Below, piece by piece: positions 35,040 through 43,705 of a stretch of DNA of 64,000 nucleotides (its first letter is position 1; each line of letters begins with the position of its first letter). Under the pieces are notes generated by a model that had not been told where the DNA came from, made no database searches, and saw only the letters and a program-made list of their open reading frames with translations. The stretch lies in contig NZ_CP009631.1 in assembly GCF_000959445.1 (NCBI RefSeq), positions 2,356,001 to 2,420,000 on the forward strand. The letters are read 5' to 3'. Both the position numbers and the translations under genes were made by a program. The stretch is from Burkholderia vietnamiensis LMG 10929 (lineage in GTDB: Bacteria > Pseudomonadota > Gammaproteobacteria > Burkholderiales > Burkholderiaceae).

Positions 35040-35220
35040 GGGTTCGTCTCCTTGAAGGTTGGGCCGCGCGGGGCTGCCGCGCGTGTGTCGAAGCGATGCC
35101 GACGCATGCGCCCACGGCGCATGCAGCCCGATCATGACCAATATCGGCGAGCGGCGCAAGCCGGGCCGATTGCGAGTCAAACCGGTAAACTGGTGCGAAA
35201 ACTGCAACGCCACGGACACC

Positions 35221-36198
35221 ATGCTGATCAACTGTGCTGCATACCAGGACGGCCGCAAGCTGGCCGACATCGATATCGACGCCATCAGCGACTACGTATC
35301 GAAGCCCGAATGTTTCGTCTGGGTCGCGCTGAAGGAGCCGACGCCCGACGAAATCGACCTGATGGGCGAGGAATTCGGGCTGCACGAGCTTGCGCTCGAG
35401 GATGCCCGCAAGGGGCACCAGCGGCCGAAGATCGAGGAGTACGGCGACTCGCTGTTCGCCGTGCTGCATACCGTCGAACTGGACGACGACGGCGAATTCA
35501 AGGTCGGCGAACTGAATGTGTTCGTTGGCCCGAACTACGTGCTGTCGATCCGCAACCATACCGAACAGGACTTTCGCGACGTGCGCAAGCGCTGCGAGCG
35601 CGAGCCGCATCTGCTGCGCGAAGGTTCGGCGTTCGTGTTCTATGCGCTGATGGATCAGGTCGTCGACCGCTATTTTCCGATTCTGGAAACGCTCGGCGCC
35701 GAGCTCGAGGAGCTCGAGGACCGGATCTTCGCGAAGGCGACGCCTGCTGCGTCGCGCGCGATCATCGAGGATCTCTATTCGCTCAAGCGCCGGCTCGTGA
35801 CCTTGTATCAGCACACGGCGCCGCTGATGGAGCCGCTCGCGAAGCTCACGGGCGGGCGTATCCCGCAGGTCTGCAGCGGGATGCAACATTACTTTCGCGA
35901 CGTGTACGACCACCTGCAACGCATCGTGAAGACGATCGAAGGGCGGCGCGAAATGGTCGTGACCGCGATCCAGGTGAACCTCGGGATGATCTCGCTGGCC
36001 GAAAACGAGGTGACCAAGCGGCTCGGGTCGTTCGCCGCGCTGTTCGCGATCCCGACGATGATCGCGGGCATCTACGGGATGAACTTCGCCAACATGCCCG
36101 AACTGCACCTGAAATATGGCTTCTACGGCTGTATCGCCGCGATGGCCGTGGCCGACCTCGCGCTGTGGTGGCGCTTCAAGCGGGCGGGGTGGTTGTAG
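35221..36198 (+). CDS. corA: CorA family magnesium/cobalt transporter
   Basis: A 325-residue pentameric metal channel. The large N-terminal cytoplasmic domain is rich in Asp and Glu ('KEPTPDEIDLMGEEFGLHELALEDARKG', 'GAELEELEDRIF'). Two C-terminal membrane helices follow, the first ending with the selectivity motif 'YGMNF' near residue 278. Transport of Mg2+ and sometimes Co2+ or Ni2+ into the cytoplasm is expected. I use the ATG at 35221, which starts the typical 'MLINCAAYQDG'. It is divergent from the cydX-kinase pair. Confidence 0.9.
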   Translation: MLINCAAYQDGRKLADIDIDAISDYVSKPECFVWVALKEPTPDEIDLMGEEFGLHELALEDARKGHQRPKIEEYGDSLFAVLHTVELDDDGEFKVGELNVFVGPNYVLSIRNHTEQDFRDVRKRCEREPHLLREGSAFVFYALMDQVVDRYFPILETLGAELEELEDRIFAKATPAASRAIIEDLYSLKRRLVTLYQHTAPLMEPLAKLTGGRIPQVCSGMQHYFRDVYDHLQRIVKTIEGRREMVVTAIQVNLGMISLAENEVTKRLGSFAALFAIPTMIAGIYGMNFANMPELHLKYGFYGCIAAMAVADLALWWRFKRAGWL

Positions 36199-36206
36199 GC
36201 CGTAGC

Positions 36207-36494
36207 CTAGCCCGGTGCGTGCCGGCCGACGACGACCCGCCACGGCCGCACGCGCCACGACTTGACGAGCCCGTTCTGCACGTACGGATCGGCGCGCGCG
36301 AACGATTCAGCGACGGCCGGCGAATCGCTTTCGAACACGAGCACGGCCTGATCGGCCGGATCCTGCAATGCGCCGGCGAGCACGAGTTCGCCGCGTTCCG
36401 TGGCCGCGCGCGCCAGCGCGAGATGCTCGGCACGGTATTGCTCGCGCCGGGACAGGTAATCGTCGACGAGTTCGTAGATCAGCTGGTAGTGCAT
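36207..36494 (-). CDS. YciI family protein
   Basis: A 95-residue YciI-like protein with a ferredoxin-like dimeric alpha/beta barrel. The characteristic His of the family lies in the first helix ('RAEHLALARAA'), followed by 'LVLAGALQDPADQAVLVFE' and 'ESFARADPYVQNGLV', whose Asp-Pro-Tyr is conserved. The family may have enzymatic roles such as dehydrochlorination but most members are unproven. It ends 9 bases after the corA stop, on the opposite strand. Confidence 0.85.
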   Translation of the reverse strand: MHYQLIYELVDDYLSRREQYRAEHLALARAATERGELVLAGALQDPADQAVLVFESDSPAVAESFARADPYVQNGLVKSWRVRPWRVVVGRHAPG

Positions 36495-36954
36495 GGTCGC
36501 TCCGGGGAAGTCGGTTGCCTCACGGTCGGCGGGTTGTCTTGGCTCAGTATAGGGTGCGGTTCGCGGGTCGGCGCGGTGGTTTGCGGCTCGGGCTGCGTGG
36601 GCGATTCGGGCCGATGCGGACGATATGATCGAGCGGCATTGTGTCTCCCCATTATTTGCAACTAACGGTCTTTTTTTCCGGCTTCCATCCTATTGACGCG
36701 CGTTGCTGCGCCTGAATGTGCTTCTCCAAAACCGTCTTCAGCGCGGTGGTTCATCGCTCGTTTTTCGCATATTCCAGATTCGTTTTTCATGCCGTCAACA
36801 TGGTCGAACGGCATATCGGGAAAGGGGGCCGAAAGCGACGATCGCCGCTGGTCTCGAGACGATCCGAGGCCGTTTTCATTGACCGGAATGCGACCTATGC
36901 TGAACGAATCCGGAGCGAACTTCGTTCGCTCGATTCGTCCAGACGAGGTGTGCG
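36495..36954. other. Intergenic region before the YbaK-like gene
   Basis: About 460 bases with lower GC than the neighbours, especially 36640-36800. I find no credible gene. It contains a long hairpin directly before the YbaK-like gene (listed separately) and presumably divergent promoters. Confidence 0.4.
36904..36938. repeat. 35-base inverted repeat just upstream of the YbaK-like gene
   Basis: ACGAATC-cgg-AGCGAAC-TTC-GTTCGCT-c-GATTCGT forms a two-part stem of 7 + 7 bp with a 3-base loop. It ends 16 bases before the ATG at 36955, so in RNA it sits beside the ribosome-binding site. It could be an operator or an RNA element affecting translation. It has no T-run. Confidence 0.6.
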
Positions 36955-37443
36955 ATGCCTGTTTCCGCGACGCTGCAGGACTGCCTGCGCGAGAAGTCAT
37001 CCCGGTACGAAGTCGTGTACCACCCGTATAGCCATACCAGCATGGAGACGGCCGCAGCCGCGCATATCCCCGGCGAACGGCTCGCCAAGACAGTTCTGCT
37101 CGAGGACGATCAGGGCTACGTCGCCGTGGTGCTGCCGACGTCGCACGCGATCCGGTTTTCCGACCTGTGGATCAAGACCGGACGCCATCTCGTTCTTGCC
37201 AAGGAAATCGAACTGCGCCAACTGTTCAAGGATTGCGAGATGGGCGCGTTGCCGCCGATATGCATGGCGTACGGGATGAAGACGTTCCTCGAGGAGCAAC
37301 TCGCGCAGCAGCCGGAAGTTTATTTCGAGGCCGGCGATCACGAGGCGCTGATCCATATGACGCAAGACGAATTTCTCGCGCTGATGGAAACCGCCGAACG
37401 CGCGCATTTTTCGCACAAGATGCTCGGGATGTGGGTGTCCTGA
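36955..37443 (+). CDS. YbaK/ProX-type aminoacyl-tRNA deacylase-like protein
   Basis: A 162-residue protein of the YbaK/EbsC superfamily. 'SMETAAAAHIPGERLAKTVLLEDDQGYVAVVLPTSHAIRF' carries the conserved Lys of the active site ('LAKTV'). 'FKDCEMGALPPICMAYG' carries the conserved Gly-Ala/Ser loop. These proteins remove wrongly attached amino acids from tRNA (for example Cys- or Ala-tRNA-Pro), although this branch could also be a free-standing YeaK/ProXp relative. It stands alone, with a hairpin in front of its start. Confidence 0.8.
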   Translation: MPVSATLQDCLREKSSRYEVVYHPYSHTSMETAAAAHIPGERLAKTVLLEDDQGYVAVVLPTSHAIRFSDLWIKTGRHLVLAKEIELRQLFKDCEMGALPPICMAYGMKTFLEEQLAQQPEVYFEAGDHEALIHMTQDEFLALMETAERAHFSHKMLGMWVS

Positions 37444-37912
37444 CGGGTGTGTGGTGCTTGCGATTCGCAGTTCGTGGCTCGCCGGGAAGATCGGGAACGG
37501 CGCCGTACGGGCTGCGGTCGCGAGTTTGGACGCGGTCCACTGGGGGTCGATAGACGGCTACCGTTCGGGGCGAACTGCGGGGACGGGGTCTGTTGGTCGT
37601 TGGTGGAATCCTTGATTTGACATAATCATTATTATCAGTCGGAGCGATTGTAAGAGCAAAGTAGTAATGTCGCGTTTCCGCTAAATAATCGAGGCTGTAG
37701 CCGGGTGTCGGCTCAAACGGCCAACCGGCTGGAATTGACGACGCGGCAGATTCGCCGCTCGGCCACGACCGACTCGAGCACGGATTGCTTCTGCGATGTT
37801 TGCGTCCGTGCTGCGGACACCTGACATCCCACGAACCAGATTGACGCAAGGAAACGTCTCAAGCGCAGATTGCCATCACGCACTTGCCGCATCGAGACAA
37901 CCTGCGTTTCAC
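37444..37912. other. Low-GC gap between the YbaK-like gene and the catabolic cluster
   Basis: About 470 bases. 37600-37700 is distinctly AT-rich and contains TTGACATAATCATTATTATCAG (37616-37637), which partly resembles a Fur box or a promoter, but neither match is good. A 59-codon minus-strand frame with lipoprotein-like features lies at its right end (listed separately). No terminator is obvious for either neighbour. Confidence 0.4.
37713..37892 (-). CDS. Possible 59-residue lipoprotein-like small protein
   Basis: A short frame from ATG 37892 to TGA 37713. The product has a basic N-terminus ('RQVRDGNLRLRRF'), a short hydrophobic stretch and a lipobox-like 'FVGC' with Cys at residue 23. A polar tail follows ('TQTSQKQSVLESVVAERRICRVV'). 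The layout is like a small lipoprotein. It lies 21 bases after the stop of the last gene of the catabolic cluster on the same strand. The ribosome-binding site is weak and the codon use is lower in GC than the neighbours, so it may be chance. Confidence 0.25.
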   Translation of the reverse strand: MRQVRDGNLRLRRFLASIWFVGCQVSAARTQTSQKQSVLESVVAERRICRVVNSSRLAV

Positions 37913-37913
37913 G

Positions 37914-38876
37914 TCACGCGTCCGTGCCGCCCTCGAGCGCCGCCTCCACCAGCCTTTCAATAGTGTCATCGTGCCGAAACCCGGCCTCGAGCGCTCGCCT
38001 ATCCACGAGCGGCGGTTGCCGTCCAAAACGTTGCTCGATCTGATCCACGGGCGCGTAGTCGATCGTGAACGCGCCGAAGCGCCGGCGCAACGCATCGACG
38101 ATCTCTCCCACGGAAAGATGCAAGACGGGCGGCGTCCACACGCGGCCCGCGTGCAACGACGCCGCCGGCATGCGCGCGGCGTGCAGCAGGTTGTCCACGC
38201 AGCATCTTCGCGACATCCACCATGCGGTAGCGTCGCGCGACACGGGGCACGTATAAGCCTCGCCGCGCTGTGCCATGCGAAAGATCTGGCTCATGAACGC
38301 CGACCCATGTCCCGACGACAACTCCGGCCGCGCCACGATGCCGGGCAGCCGCAGCGCGCGGCCGTCCAGCTCGCCGCGACGCGTCCAGTTCGCAAGGATC
38401 AGTTCGCCGACCAGCTTGTGCGTACCGTAGCTCGTGGCCGGGTGCGGCGCCGTGTGCTCATCGACAAAGTTCGGCAACGGTTCGCCCAACACCGCAACGC
38501 TGCTCGCGTAGACCACGCGTGCCGCGTACCCGTCGTGCAGCACGGCCTGCTTCGCGAGAAGTTCGAACAGCGTGAGCATGCCCCACAGATTGACGCTGTC
38601 GCCGGCAGCCGGCTCGGCTTCCGCTTGCGCGCCGGGCATGCTTGCCAGATGAAAGACGACGTCCACTGGTCTCGCGAGTAGCGGCTCGAGAATCTCGGGG
38701 CGGCCGAAATCGCCGGCCACCGCCGTGACGCGCGTGTCACCTGGCGCGCGCTCCACTCGTCGATCGATCAGCACGAGTTCCGACACATCGCCGGACTGCG
38801 TGATGCCATCGTGCAGCAAGCGCTCGACAAGCGCCCTCCCAACGAATCCTCCCGCTCCTGTGACGAGCACTCTCAT
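37914..38876 (-). CDS. NAD-dependent epimerase/dehydratase (D-erythronate dehydrogenase-like)
   Basis: A 320-residue extended short-chain dehydrogenase. It has the cofactor motif 'VTGAGGFVGRALVERL' at residue 5 and 'VVFHLASMPGAQAEA', then catalytic Ser-Tyr-Lys ('YASSVAVLG' and 'SYGTHKLVGELIL'). It most resembles D-erythronate dehydrogenase (DenD) among known enzymes, which oxidises a sugar acid. In this setting it is more likely to oxidise or reduce a ring-cleavage product or side chain. The ATG overlaps the stop of the FAH-family gene (ATGA at 38873-38876). It is the last clear gene of the catabolic cluster. Confidence 0.82.
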   Translation of the reverse strand: MRVLVTGAGGFVGRALVERLLHDGITQSGDVSELVLIDRRVERAPGDTRVTAVAGDFGRPEILEPLLARPVDVVFHLASMPGAQAEAEPAAGDSVNLWGMLTLFELLAKQAVLHDGYAARVVYASSVAVLGEPLPNFVDEHTAPHPATSYGTHKLVGELILANWTRRGELDGRALRLPGIVARPELSSGHGSAFMSQIFRMAQRGEAYTCPVSRDATAWWMSRRCCVDNLLHAARMPAASLHAGRVWTPPVLHLSVGEIVDALRRRFGAFTIDYAPVDQIEQRFGRQPPLVDRRALEAGFRHDDTIERLVEAALEGGTDA

Positions 38877-39913
38877 GATCGCAGCGCCTCGCTTGTGACC
38901 TCGCTTATGACCTCATCCCTGACCTGCTCTGCGTCGCGAGACGCGCGCACGACCTGCTGGTCGATCGACCCGAACGGCGTGCCGCCCGCGTCGTCGCGAG
39001 CCGTCATGCGAACGCGGTCGCCAAACTGCATGAACGGTGTGTGTGCCTTTCCTTCATCGATCATCTCGATCACGCGCCGCTCGGCAATGCACGCGGACCC
39101 GGCGCCGCGGTCCACGTTCGACACCGTGCCGGAACCGACGATCGTCCCCGCCGACAGCCTGCGCGTACGCGCCGCATGTGCGATGAGCTCGCCGAACCCG
39201 AAGCTCATTTCCCCGCCGTGCGGATGCCCGAACCAGCGCTCATTCCAGTCCACGTGCAAACGCAGATGCACGCGACCGTCGCGCCAATGCTCGCCCAGTT
39301 CGTCCGGCGTGACCGCGACGGGCGCAAAGCTCGTGGAGGGCTTGGCCTGCAGAAACCCGAAGCCGGTCTTCATCTCGCGCGGCCCGAACGCGCGCAGGCT
39401 CCAGTCGTTGAGCTGCACGATGAGGCGCACGCGCCGAACCGCATCGTCGGGCGACACGCCCATCGGCACGTTTGCCACCACCACGCCGAACTCGCCTTCG
39501 AAGTCGATGCCGTCGTGTTCGTCCGGCAAGGGCACGTCGTGGTGCGGCCCGAGAAAATCATCGCTTGCGCCCTGGTACATCACAGGCACCGTGTCGAACT
39601 CGGAGATGGGCGGCGTATTGAACGCCTGTTCCATGAGGCGACCGTGATTCAGGAACGCCGAGCCGTCGCACCACTGCGGACTGCGTGGCAACGGCGCAGC
39701 GCAAGCCTGCGGATCGAACGGGCGTGCGTCGGGCAACGCGCCCGCATTCAGCGCGTCGTAACGTGCCGCGAGTAGCGGCGCGACCGCGTCCCAACGTTGC
39801 AGCGCATCGAGCAACGTCGGCGCGATCGGTGCGGCGTCCACGGCATAACGAAGGTCGCGCGACACGAGCAGCAGGCGGCCATCGGCGCCGTCCGGCAACG
39901 AACTGAATTTCAT
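38873..39913 (-). CDS. Fumarylacetoacetate hydrolase (FAH) family protein
   Basis: A 346-residue FAH-fold protein. The metal-binding 'DFEGEFGVVVANVP' (Glu-x-Glu) is near residue 140. 'LNDWSLRAFGPREMKTGFGFLQAKPS' and 'GTIVGSGTVSNVDRG' follow; the last resembles the family's catalytic loop. FAH enzymes hydrolyse or hydrate diketo acids late in aromatic degradation (fumarylpyruvate, acylpyruvates, oxopentenoate). Next to an extradiol dioxygenase it probably acts on the ring-opened product. It overlaps both neighbours by four bases. Confidence 0.85.
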   Translation of the reverse strand: MKFSSLPDGADGRLLLVSRDLRYAVDAAPIAPTLLDALQRWDAVAPLLAARYDALNAGALPDARPFDPQACAAPLPRSPQWCDGSAFLNHGRLMEQAFNTPPISEFDTVPVMYQGASDDFLGPHHDVPLPDEHDGIDFEGEFGVVVANVPMGVSPDDAVRRVRLIVQLNDWSLRAFGPREMKTGFGFLQAKPSTSFAPVAVTPDELGEHWRDGRVHLRLHVDWNERWFGHPHGGEMSFGFGELIAHAARTRRLSAGTIVGSGTVSNVDRGAGSACIAERRVIEMIDEGKAHTPFMQFGDRVRMTARDDAGGTPFGSIDQQVVRASRDAEQVRDEVISEVTSEALRS

Positions 39914-40506
39914 CGTGCCTCCCTCTCCGTCCGGCTCGCGAGCGCGGCGGCAATCGCCGGGTCGTAGACGCCGTCGATCAACGCGAACAGCATCCGGCAC
40001 ATGCGTCCCGAGCGATTCGCCCACGCATGGTTGGTCCCCCGTTGAATCACCACGTTGCCCTGCTTCAGCACGACCTCGGCGCCGTCGAGTATCAACGTCA
40101 TCTCGCCTTCGATCACGACGCCATAGTCGATCGACTCCGTGCGATGCATGAGCGGATGCGGCGAGTCGGCCTGGACGGTCGATGCATCGGCGTCGCCGAT
40201 CTGGCTGAACGCCGCATGCATGGCCGCGGCGCCGTGCGCGAGAAACTCCGGCGTGTCGGGCGGAATGTCGACGAAGCGCACGCGCGTGCCGTATCTCGGC
40301 GGCGGCAACATGAGCTCGCCGATGGTGGGATCGGAGCCGTTGTTCACCACCGCGGGGCTTTCCGACGTGCTCCAGACTTCGTGGAATACCGTGCCGGGAA
40401 TCGCGGCAATTTCCGCGACGGTGGACAACGGACCATCGGACATGACGATCGCCCGGCCGTTGGCGTCATGGCCGGTCACGACGCGACGAATGGTGGAAAA
40501 GCTCAT
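39910..40506 (-). CDS. Cupin domain protein
   Basis: A 198-residue single-domain cupin. Motif 1 is seen in 'HRTESIDYGVVIEGEMTLILDG' and motif 2 in 'LKQGNVVIQRGTNHAWANRSGR', so a metal-binding His set is at least partly present. An N-terminal extension ('FHEVWSTSESPAVVN') is typical of small catabolic cupins linked to aromatic degradation. Its reaction is unknown; candidates are isomerisation, decarboxylation or ligand sensing. It overlaps the FAH and cyclase genes by four bases on each side, so it is tightly coupled to them. Confidence 0.8.
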   Translation of the reverse strand: MSFSTIRRVVTGHDANGRAIVMSDGPLSTVAEIAAIPGTVFHEVWSTSESPAVVNNGSDPTIGELMLPPPRYGTRVRFVDIPPDTPEFLAHGAAAMHAAFSQIGDADASTVQADSPHPLMHRTESIDYGVVIEGEMTLILDGAEVVLKQGNVVIQRGTNHAWANRSGRMCRMLFALIDGVYDPAIAAALASRTEREAR

Positions 40507-41318
40507 GCTGCGCGCTCCGCATCGGGTTGGTCGAGAATCGCGACGGCGCGCGTCCAGCCGGCGGAAGCGCCGCGGATCTTGTGCGGGAAGCAACTGATCG
40601 TGAAGCCGGCGGGCGGCAACGCTTCGAGGTTGTGCAGTTTCTCCAGATGGCAGTAGCCGATGTCGCGGCCGGCCTTGTGCCCTTCCCAGATCAGCGACGT
40701 ATCGCCCGTCTGCGCAATCTTCGTCGCGGTGTAGGAGAACGGCGCGTCCCAACTCCAGGCGTCGGTGCCCGTCAGGCGCACGCCGCGCTCCAGCAGATAC
40801 ATGGTGGCCTCGTAGCCCATCCCGCAGCCCGCGTTCACGTAATCGCCGTGCCCATAGCGCGAGCCGGCCCGCGTGTTCACGACGACGATGTCGAGCGGCT
40901 GCAACGCGTGGCCGATACGCGCCAGTTCGGCCTCGACATCGGCGGCGCTCGCGACGTAGCCATCGGGGAAATGGCGGAAATCGAGCTTCACGCCGGGCTG
41001 GAAACACCACTCCAGCGGCACCTCGTCGATCGTGATGGACGGCCGCGCCTCGCCGAGCCGTGCGTCCATGGTCGAATGGAAATGCCAGGGCGCGTCCAGA
41101 TGCGTGCCGCTGTGCGTCGTGAGCGTGACCCATTCCGCGGCGGCAGCCTCGCCGTCGGGATAATCGTCGGCTTTCGTGCCCGGCAGCATGGCCATGAATT
41201 CGGGCAACGTGTCTGCGTGCTTCTGGTAGGTGATCTTCGGCGCGAGCGGCGGCGGATCGGACAGCACGTCGTTCTCCAGATAAATGGAGAGATCGACAAA
41301 CCGGCGAACGGGCTTCAT
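40503..41318 (-). CDS. Cyclase/kynurenine-formamidase family hydrolase
   Basis: A 271-residue metal hydrolase of the cyclase family (PF04199). The zinc or manganese site is 'HSGTHLDAPWHF' (His69, His73, Asp75, His79). Conserved downstream segments are 'DIVVVNTRAGSRYGHGDYVNAGCGMGYEA' and 'TGTDAWSWDAPF'. Relatives hydrolyse amide or lactam bonds, for example N-formylkynurenine or isatin. In this cluster an amide or lactam formed in N-heteroaromatic breakdown is a plausible substrate. That is inferred. It overlaps the cupin gene and the MFS gene by four bases. Confidence 0.85.
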   Translation of the reverse strand: MKPVRRFVDLSIYLENDVLSDPPPLAPKITYQKHADTLPEFMAMLPGTKADDYPDGEAAAAEWVTLTTHSGTHLDAPWHFHSTMDARLGEARPSITIDEVPLEWCFQPGVKLDFRHFPDGYVASAADVEAELARIGHALQPLDIVVVNTRAGSRYGHGDYVNAGCGMGYEATMYLLERGVRLTGTDAWSWDAPFSYTATKIAQTGDTSLIWEGHKAGRDIGYCHLEKLHNLEALPPAGFTISCFPHKIRGASAGWTRAVAILDQPDAERAA

Positions 41319-42541
41319 GCGTTGACTCCTTGCGTATCAGGACGGCCCTCGAGCCGCGAAAAGCAGAACACCGCCGCCACCGCGATCATGGCCGCCGCAA
41401 TGCCCAGGCTGCCGTAGCCCGAATGCTTGACGAGCGTGCCGCCGAGGAGCGGCCCGATTGCGGCGCCCGTCATCAGCATGGCGGGCGTCGCGGCAACGGC
41501 GCGTCCGGTACGGTCGATGCGGGCGAGCATGCCGAACGCGAAGGTATGGGTGAAGATCATCACGGCGGCAAAGACGGCGGTGGCCGCGGCATACGGCCCG
41601 ACGGTCGCGCTGTGCGTGATGATCAACGCAAGCGCCGCCTGTAAGATGGGACCGCCCTGCACCACCCTGCGCCCCGCGATGCGCCGTTCGAGCAGCCCCG
41701 CCACCGGTGCGGGAAACAGGTTGACGAAGCCGAGCGCGATCAGCGTGCCCGTCACGGCGCCGAAGCCGAAACCGTGGTCGAGCCCGATGCGCTGCACGAA
41801 GCTGAAGAGCATCGACTGCGTGAGCCCCATGCATCCCACGCTTGCCATGCCGAACCAGACCGCGCGCGCGAAGCGCGGCTCGGCGACCGACGCCGTGCTG
41901 TGTTGCGCGCGAATCGACGGGAATGCCAGGGCGCAGGCAATCGCCGCCGTAGCCATGATCCCCGCGAACACGCGAAACAGCATGGCGCCGCCGTGTTGCG
42001 CGATCAACGCAGGCGTGCCGCCCAGAAACGCGATTGCGAAGATGCCGAGCGCGAGCCCCGCGCCGGCGAACAGGCGATGCGGATGGCGGCTGCGTCCGAT
42101 CGTGCCGTGTGCGAAGCTCAGCCCGCAGCCCACGGCGATACCGGCCAACGCATGCAGCACCGCCATCGCCGCATAGCCGTCAATCGACGCGATGCCGACG
42201 AACGCGAGCGTCGCCGTGCCGAAACCGAGCGTCGCCATGACGCGCGCCGGCAGACGGTTCAGGCGCGGCGAGAAGAACAGGCTGCCGACGACGGCCCCCG
42301 CCAGAAACAGCGTGGCGAGCAGGCCGGCCTGCTGTGGGTCGAGCCGGTATGCGCCGATCAGGGTGCCCACCCATACCGGCAAGGCGACCAGATCGACCAT
42401 GCCGGCACAGTGCGAGATCAGCAGGACCGCGATGCCGGATGCGCGCAGGCGGGTGCCCGCATCCGCGTCCGCATCGGCGCCGCCCGGCAGGTCGACGTGC
42501 GCGGCATGCGCCGCGTGTGCCGCAGAAAGGTTCGTTTCCAT
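41315..42541 (-). CDS. MFS transporter of the catabolic cluster
   Basis: A 408-residue major facilitator with twelve predicted helices ('SGIAVLLISHCAGMVDLVALPVWVGTLIGAY' opens the first). A cytoplasmic N-terminal tail of about 30 residues is rich in Ala, His and Asp. The family loop motif between helices 2 and 3 appears weakly as 'SPRLNRLPARVMATL'. It is likely to bring the aromatic substrate, or an acid derived from it, across the inner membrane. It overlaps the cyclase gene by four bases and starts 14 bases after the flavin hydroxylase stop. Confidence 0.82.
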   Translation of the reverse strand: METNLSAAHAAHAAHVDLPGGADADADAGTRLRASGIAVLLISHCAGMVDLVALPVWVGTLIGAYRLDPQQAGLLATLFLAGAVVGSLFFSPRLNRLPARVMATLGFGTATLAFVGIASIDGYAAMAVLHALAGIAVGCGLSFAHGTIGRSRHPHRLFAGAGLALGIFAIAFLGGTPALIAQHGGAMLFRVFAGIMATAAIACALAFPSIRAQHSTASVAEPRFARAVWFGMASVGCMGLTQSMLFSFVQRIGLDHGFGFGAVTGTLIALGFVNLFPAPVAGLLERRIAGRRVVQGGPILQAALALIITHSATVGPYAAATAVFAAVMIFTHTFAFGMLARIDRTGRAVAATPAMLMTGAAIGPLLGGTLVKHSGYGSLGIAAAMIAVAAVFCFSRLEGRPDTQGVNA

Positions 42542-42555
42542 CGTGGCTCCGGTCG

Positions 42556-43686
42556 TCAGATCTGCTGCGCGAGCCGCTGGTGCGTCTCGTGCATGATGCG
42601 GGTGTGTTCAGCCTTGTCGCCGCCGCTGATCTCGATCTCGCCGAGGCGCCCGGAGTTTTCCACCACCATGCGGCAGCGCTCCCAGCGCCGCGCCTGGAAA
42701 GCCTGCAACGCCGCCTGCACCGTCGCGCCGCGTCCCAGCTCCTCGGCCAGCACGATGCCGTCTTCTATGCCGATGCCCGCGCCCGCGGCCATATGCGGCG
42801 TGGTGGCGTGCACGGCGTCGCCCACCAGCACCACGCGCGCGCTGAACCAGGGCTGCGGCAGCAGCAGGCTTTCCAGCGGACGATAGATGCAGTGCGACTG
42901 CGGTCCCACCTGCGCGCGAATGGATTGCACCAGCGGCGCGCCGAACGGCGCCAGCAGATCCGCGAGCATGCGCGGCCAGTGCGCGGGATCGACGCGCTCG
43001 TTCGTCGGCCGGTCTTCCGTGACGAAGACGTACATTTCTTCCTGCGAAACAGGATTGACGCCGACCTTCACCTTCTGCCCCAACCACATCGTGGCGCAGG
43101 CGATCTCCGCCGGCCGCGGCACGACCGCACGCCACACGCCCTGACCGGTGTAGCGCGGCTTGGGCGCATTCGGGAACACGGCATCGCGCACTTTCGAGTA
43201 CAGGCCGTCGGCGCCCACCACGAGATCGTAGCGGCCGTGCGTGCCGTCCGTGAACGTCACGTCCACGCCGTCGTCGCGCTGCGCGATCTGCGAGAACGTG
43301 CAGCCGAGCCGCACGTGCACGCCGGCCGCACGCGTCGCATCCGCCAGAATTCCGGCCAGCGCGGGGCGCATGATGGCTCCGCCGCCGGGCACGTCGTCGC
43401 CCGCTACGCGCGGCGTCGGCAACGTGCCGATCGGATGGCCCGCGGCGGTGAAGAGGTTCACGCCGTCGCCGCCGTGGCCGTGTTCGAAGAAGGCGTCGAG
43501 CACGCCCACGGTGCGCAGGGCGCGCAGCGTCGGGCCGCCGATGCTGATGCCCGCGCCATACGAACGCCAGCCCGTGTCGATTTCCACAAGATCGACGCTC
43601 AGGCCGAGCTTCGCGCACTGGATCGCGGTCGTCATGCCGGCGAACCCTCCGCCGATGACGAGGATGCGCTGAAGGGAGGATGTCAT
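42556..43686 (-). CDS. FAD-dependent aromatic monooxygenase (group A hydroxylase)
   Basis: A 376-residue flavoprotein. The Rossmann motif 'ILVIGGGFAGMTTA' (Gly12-Gly17) is followed by the DG motif 'DLVVGADGLYSKVR' and the GD motif 'VLVGDAVHATTPHMAAGAG', so all three signatures of single-component aromatic hydroxylases are present. It should add one oxygen atom to an aromatic ring with NAD(P)H, making the diol that the neighbouring extradiol enzyme then opens. Length matches the family. The true substrate is unknown. Confidence 0.87.
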   Translation of the reverse strand: MTSSLQRILVIGGGFAGMTTAIQCAKLGLSVDLVEIDTGWRSYGAGISIGGPTLRALRTVGVLDAFFEHGHGGDGVNLFTAAGHPIGTLPTPRVAGDDVPGGGAIMRPALAGILADATRAAGVHVRLGCTFSQIAQRDDGVDVTFTDGTHGRYDLVVGADGLYSKVRDAVFPNAPKPRYTGQGVWRAVVPRPAEIACATMWLGQKVKVGVNPVSQEEMYVFVTEDRPTNERVDPAHWPRMLADLLAPFGAPLVQSIRAQVGPQSHCIYRPLESLLLPQPWFSARVVLVGDAVHATTPHMAAGAGIGIEDGIVLAEELGRGATVQAALQAFQARRWERCRMVVENSGRLGEIEISGGDKAEHTRIMHETHQRLAQQI

Positions 43687-43705
43687 AGGGGTGTCTCCTG
43701 GTGCT

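Noticed and set aside
37616..37637. Fur box at TTGACATAATCATTATTATCAG
   Set aside because: Only one half resembles the consensus and no iron-related gene is adjacent.
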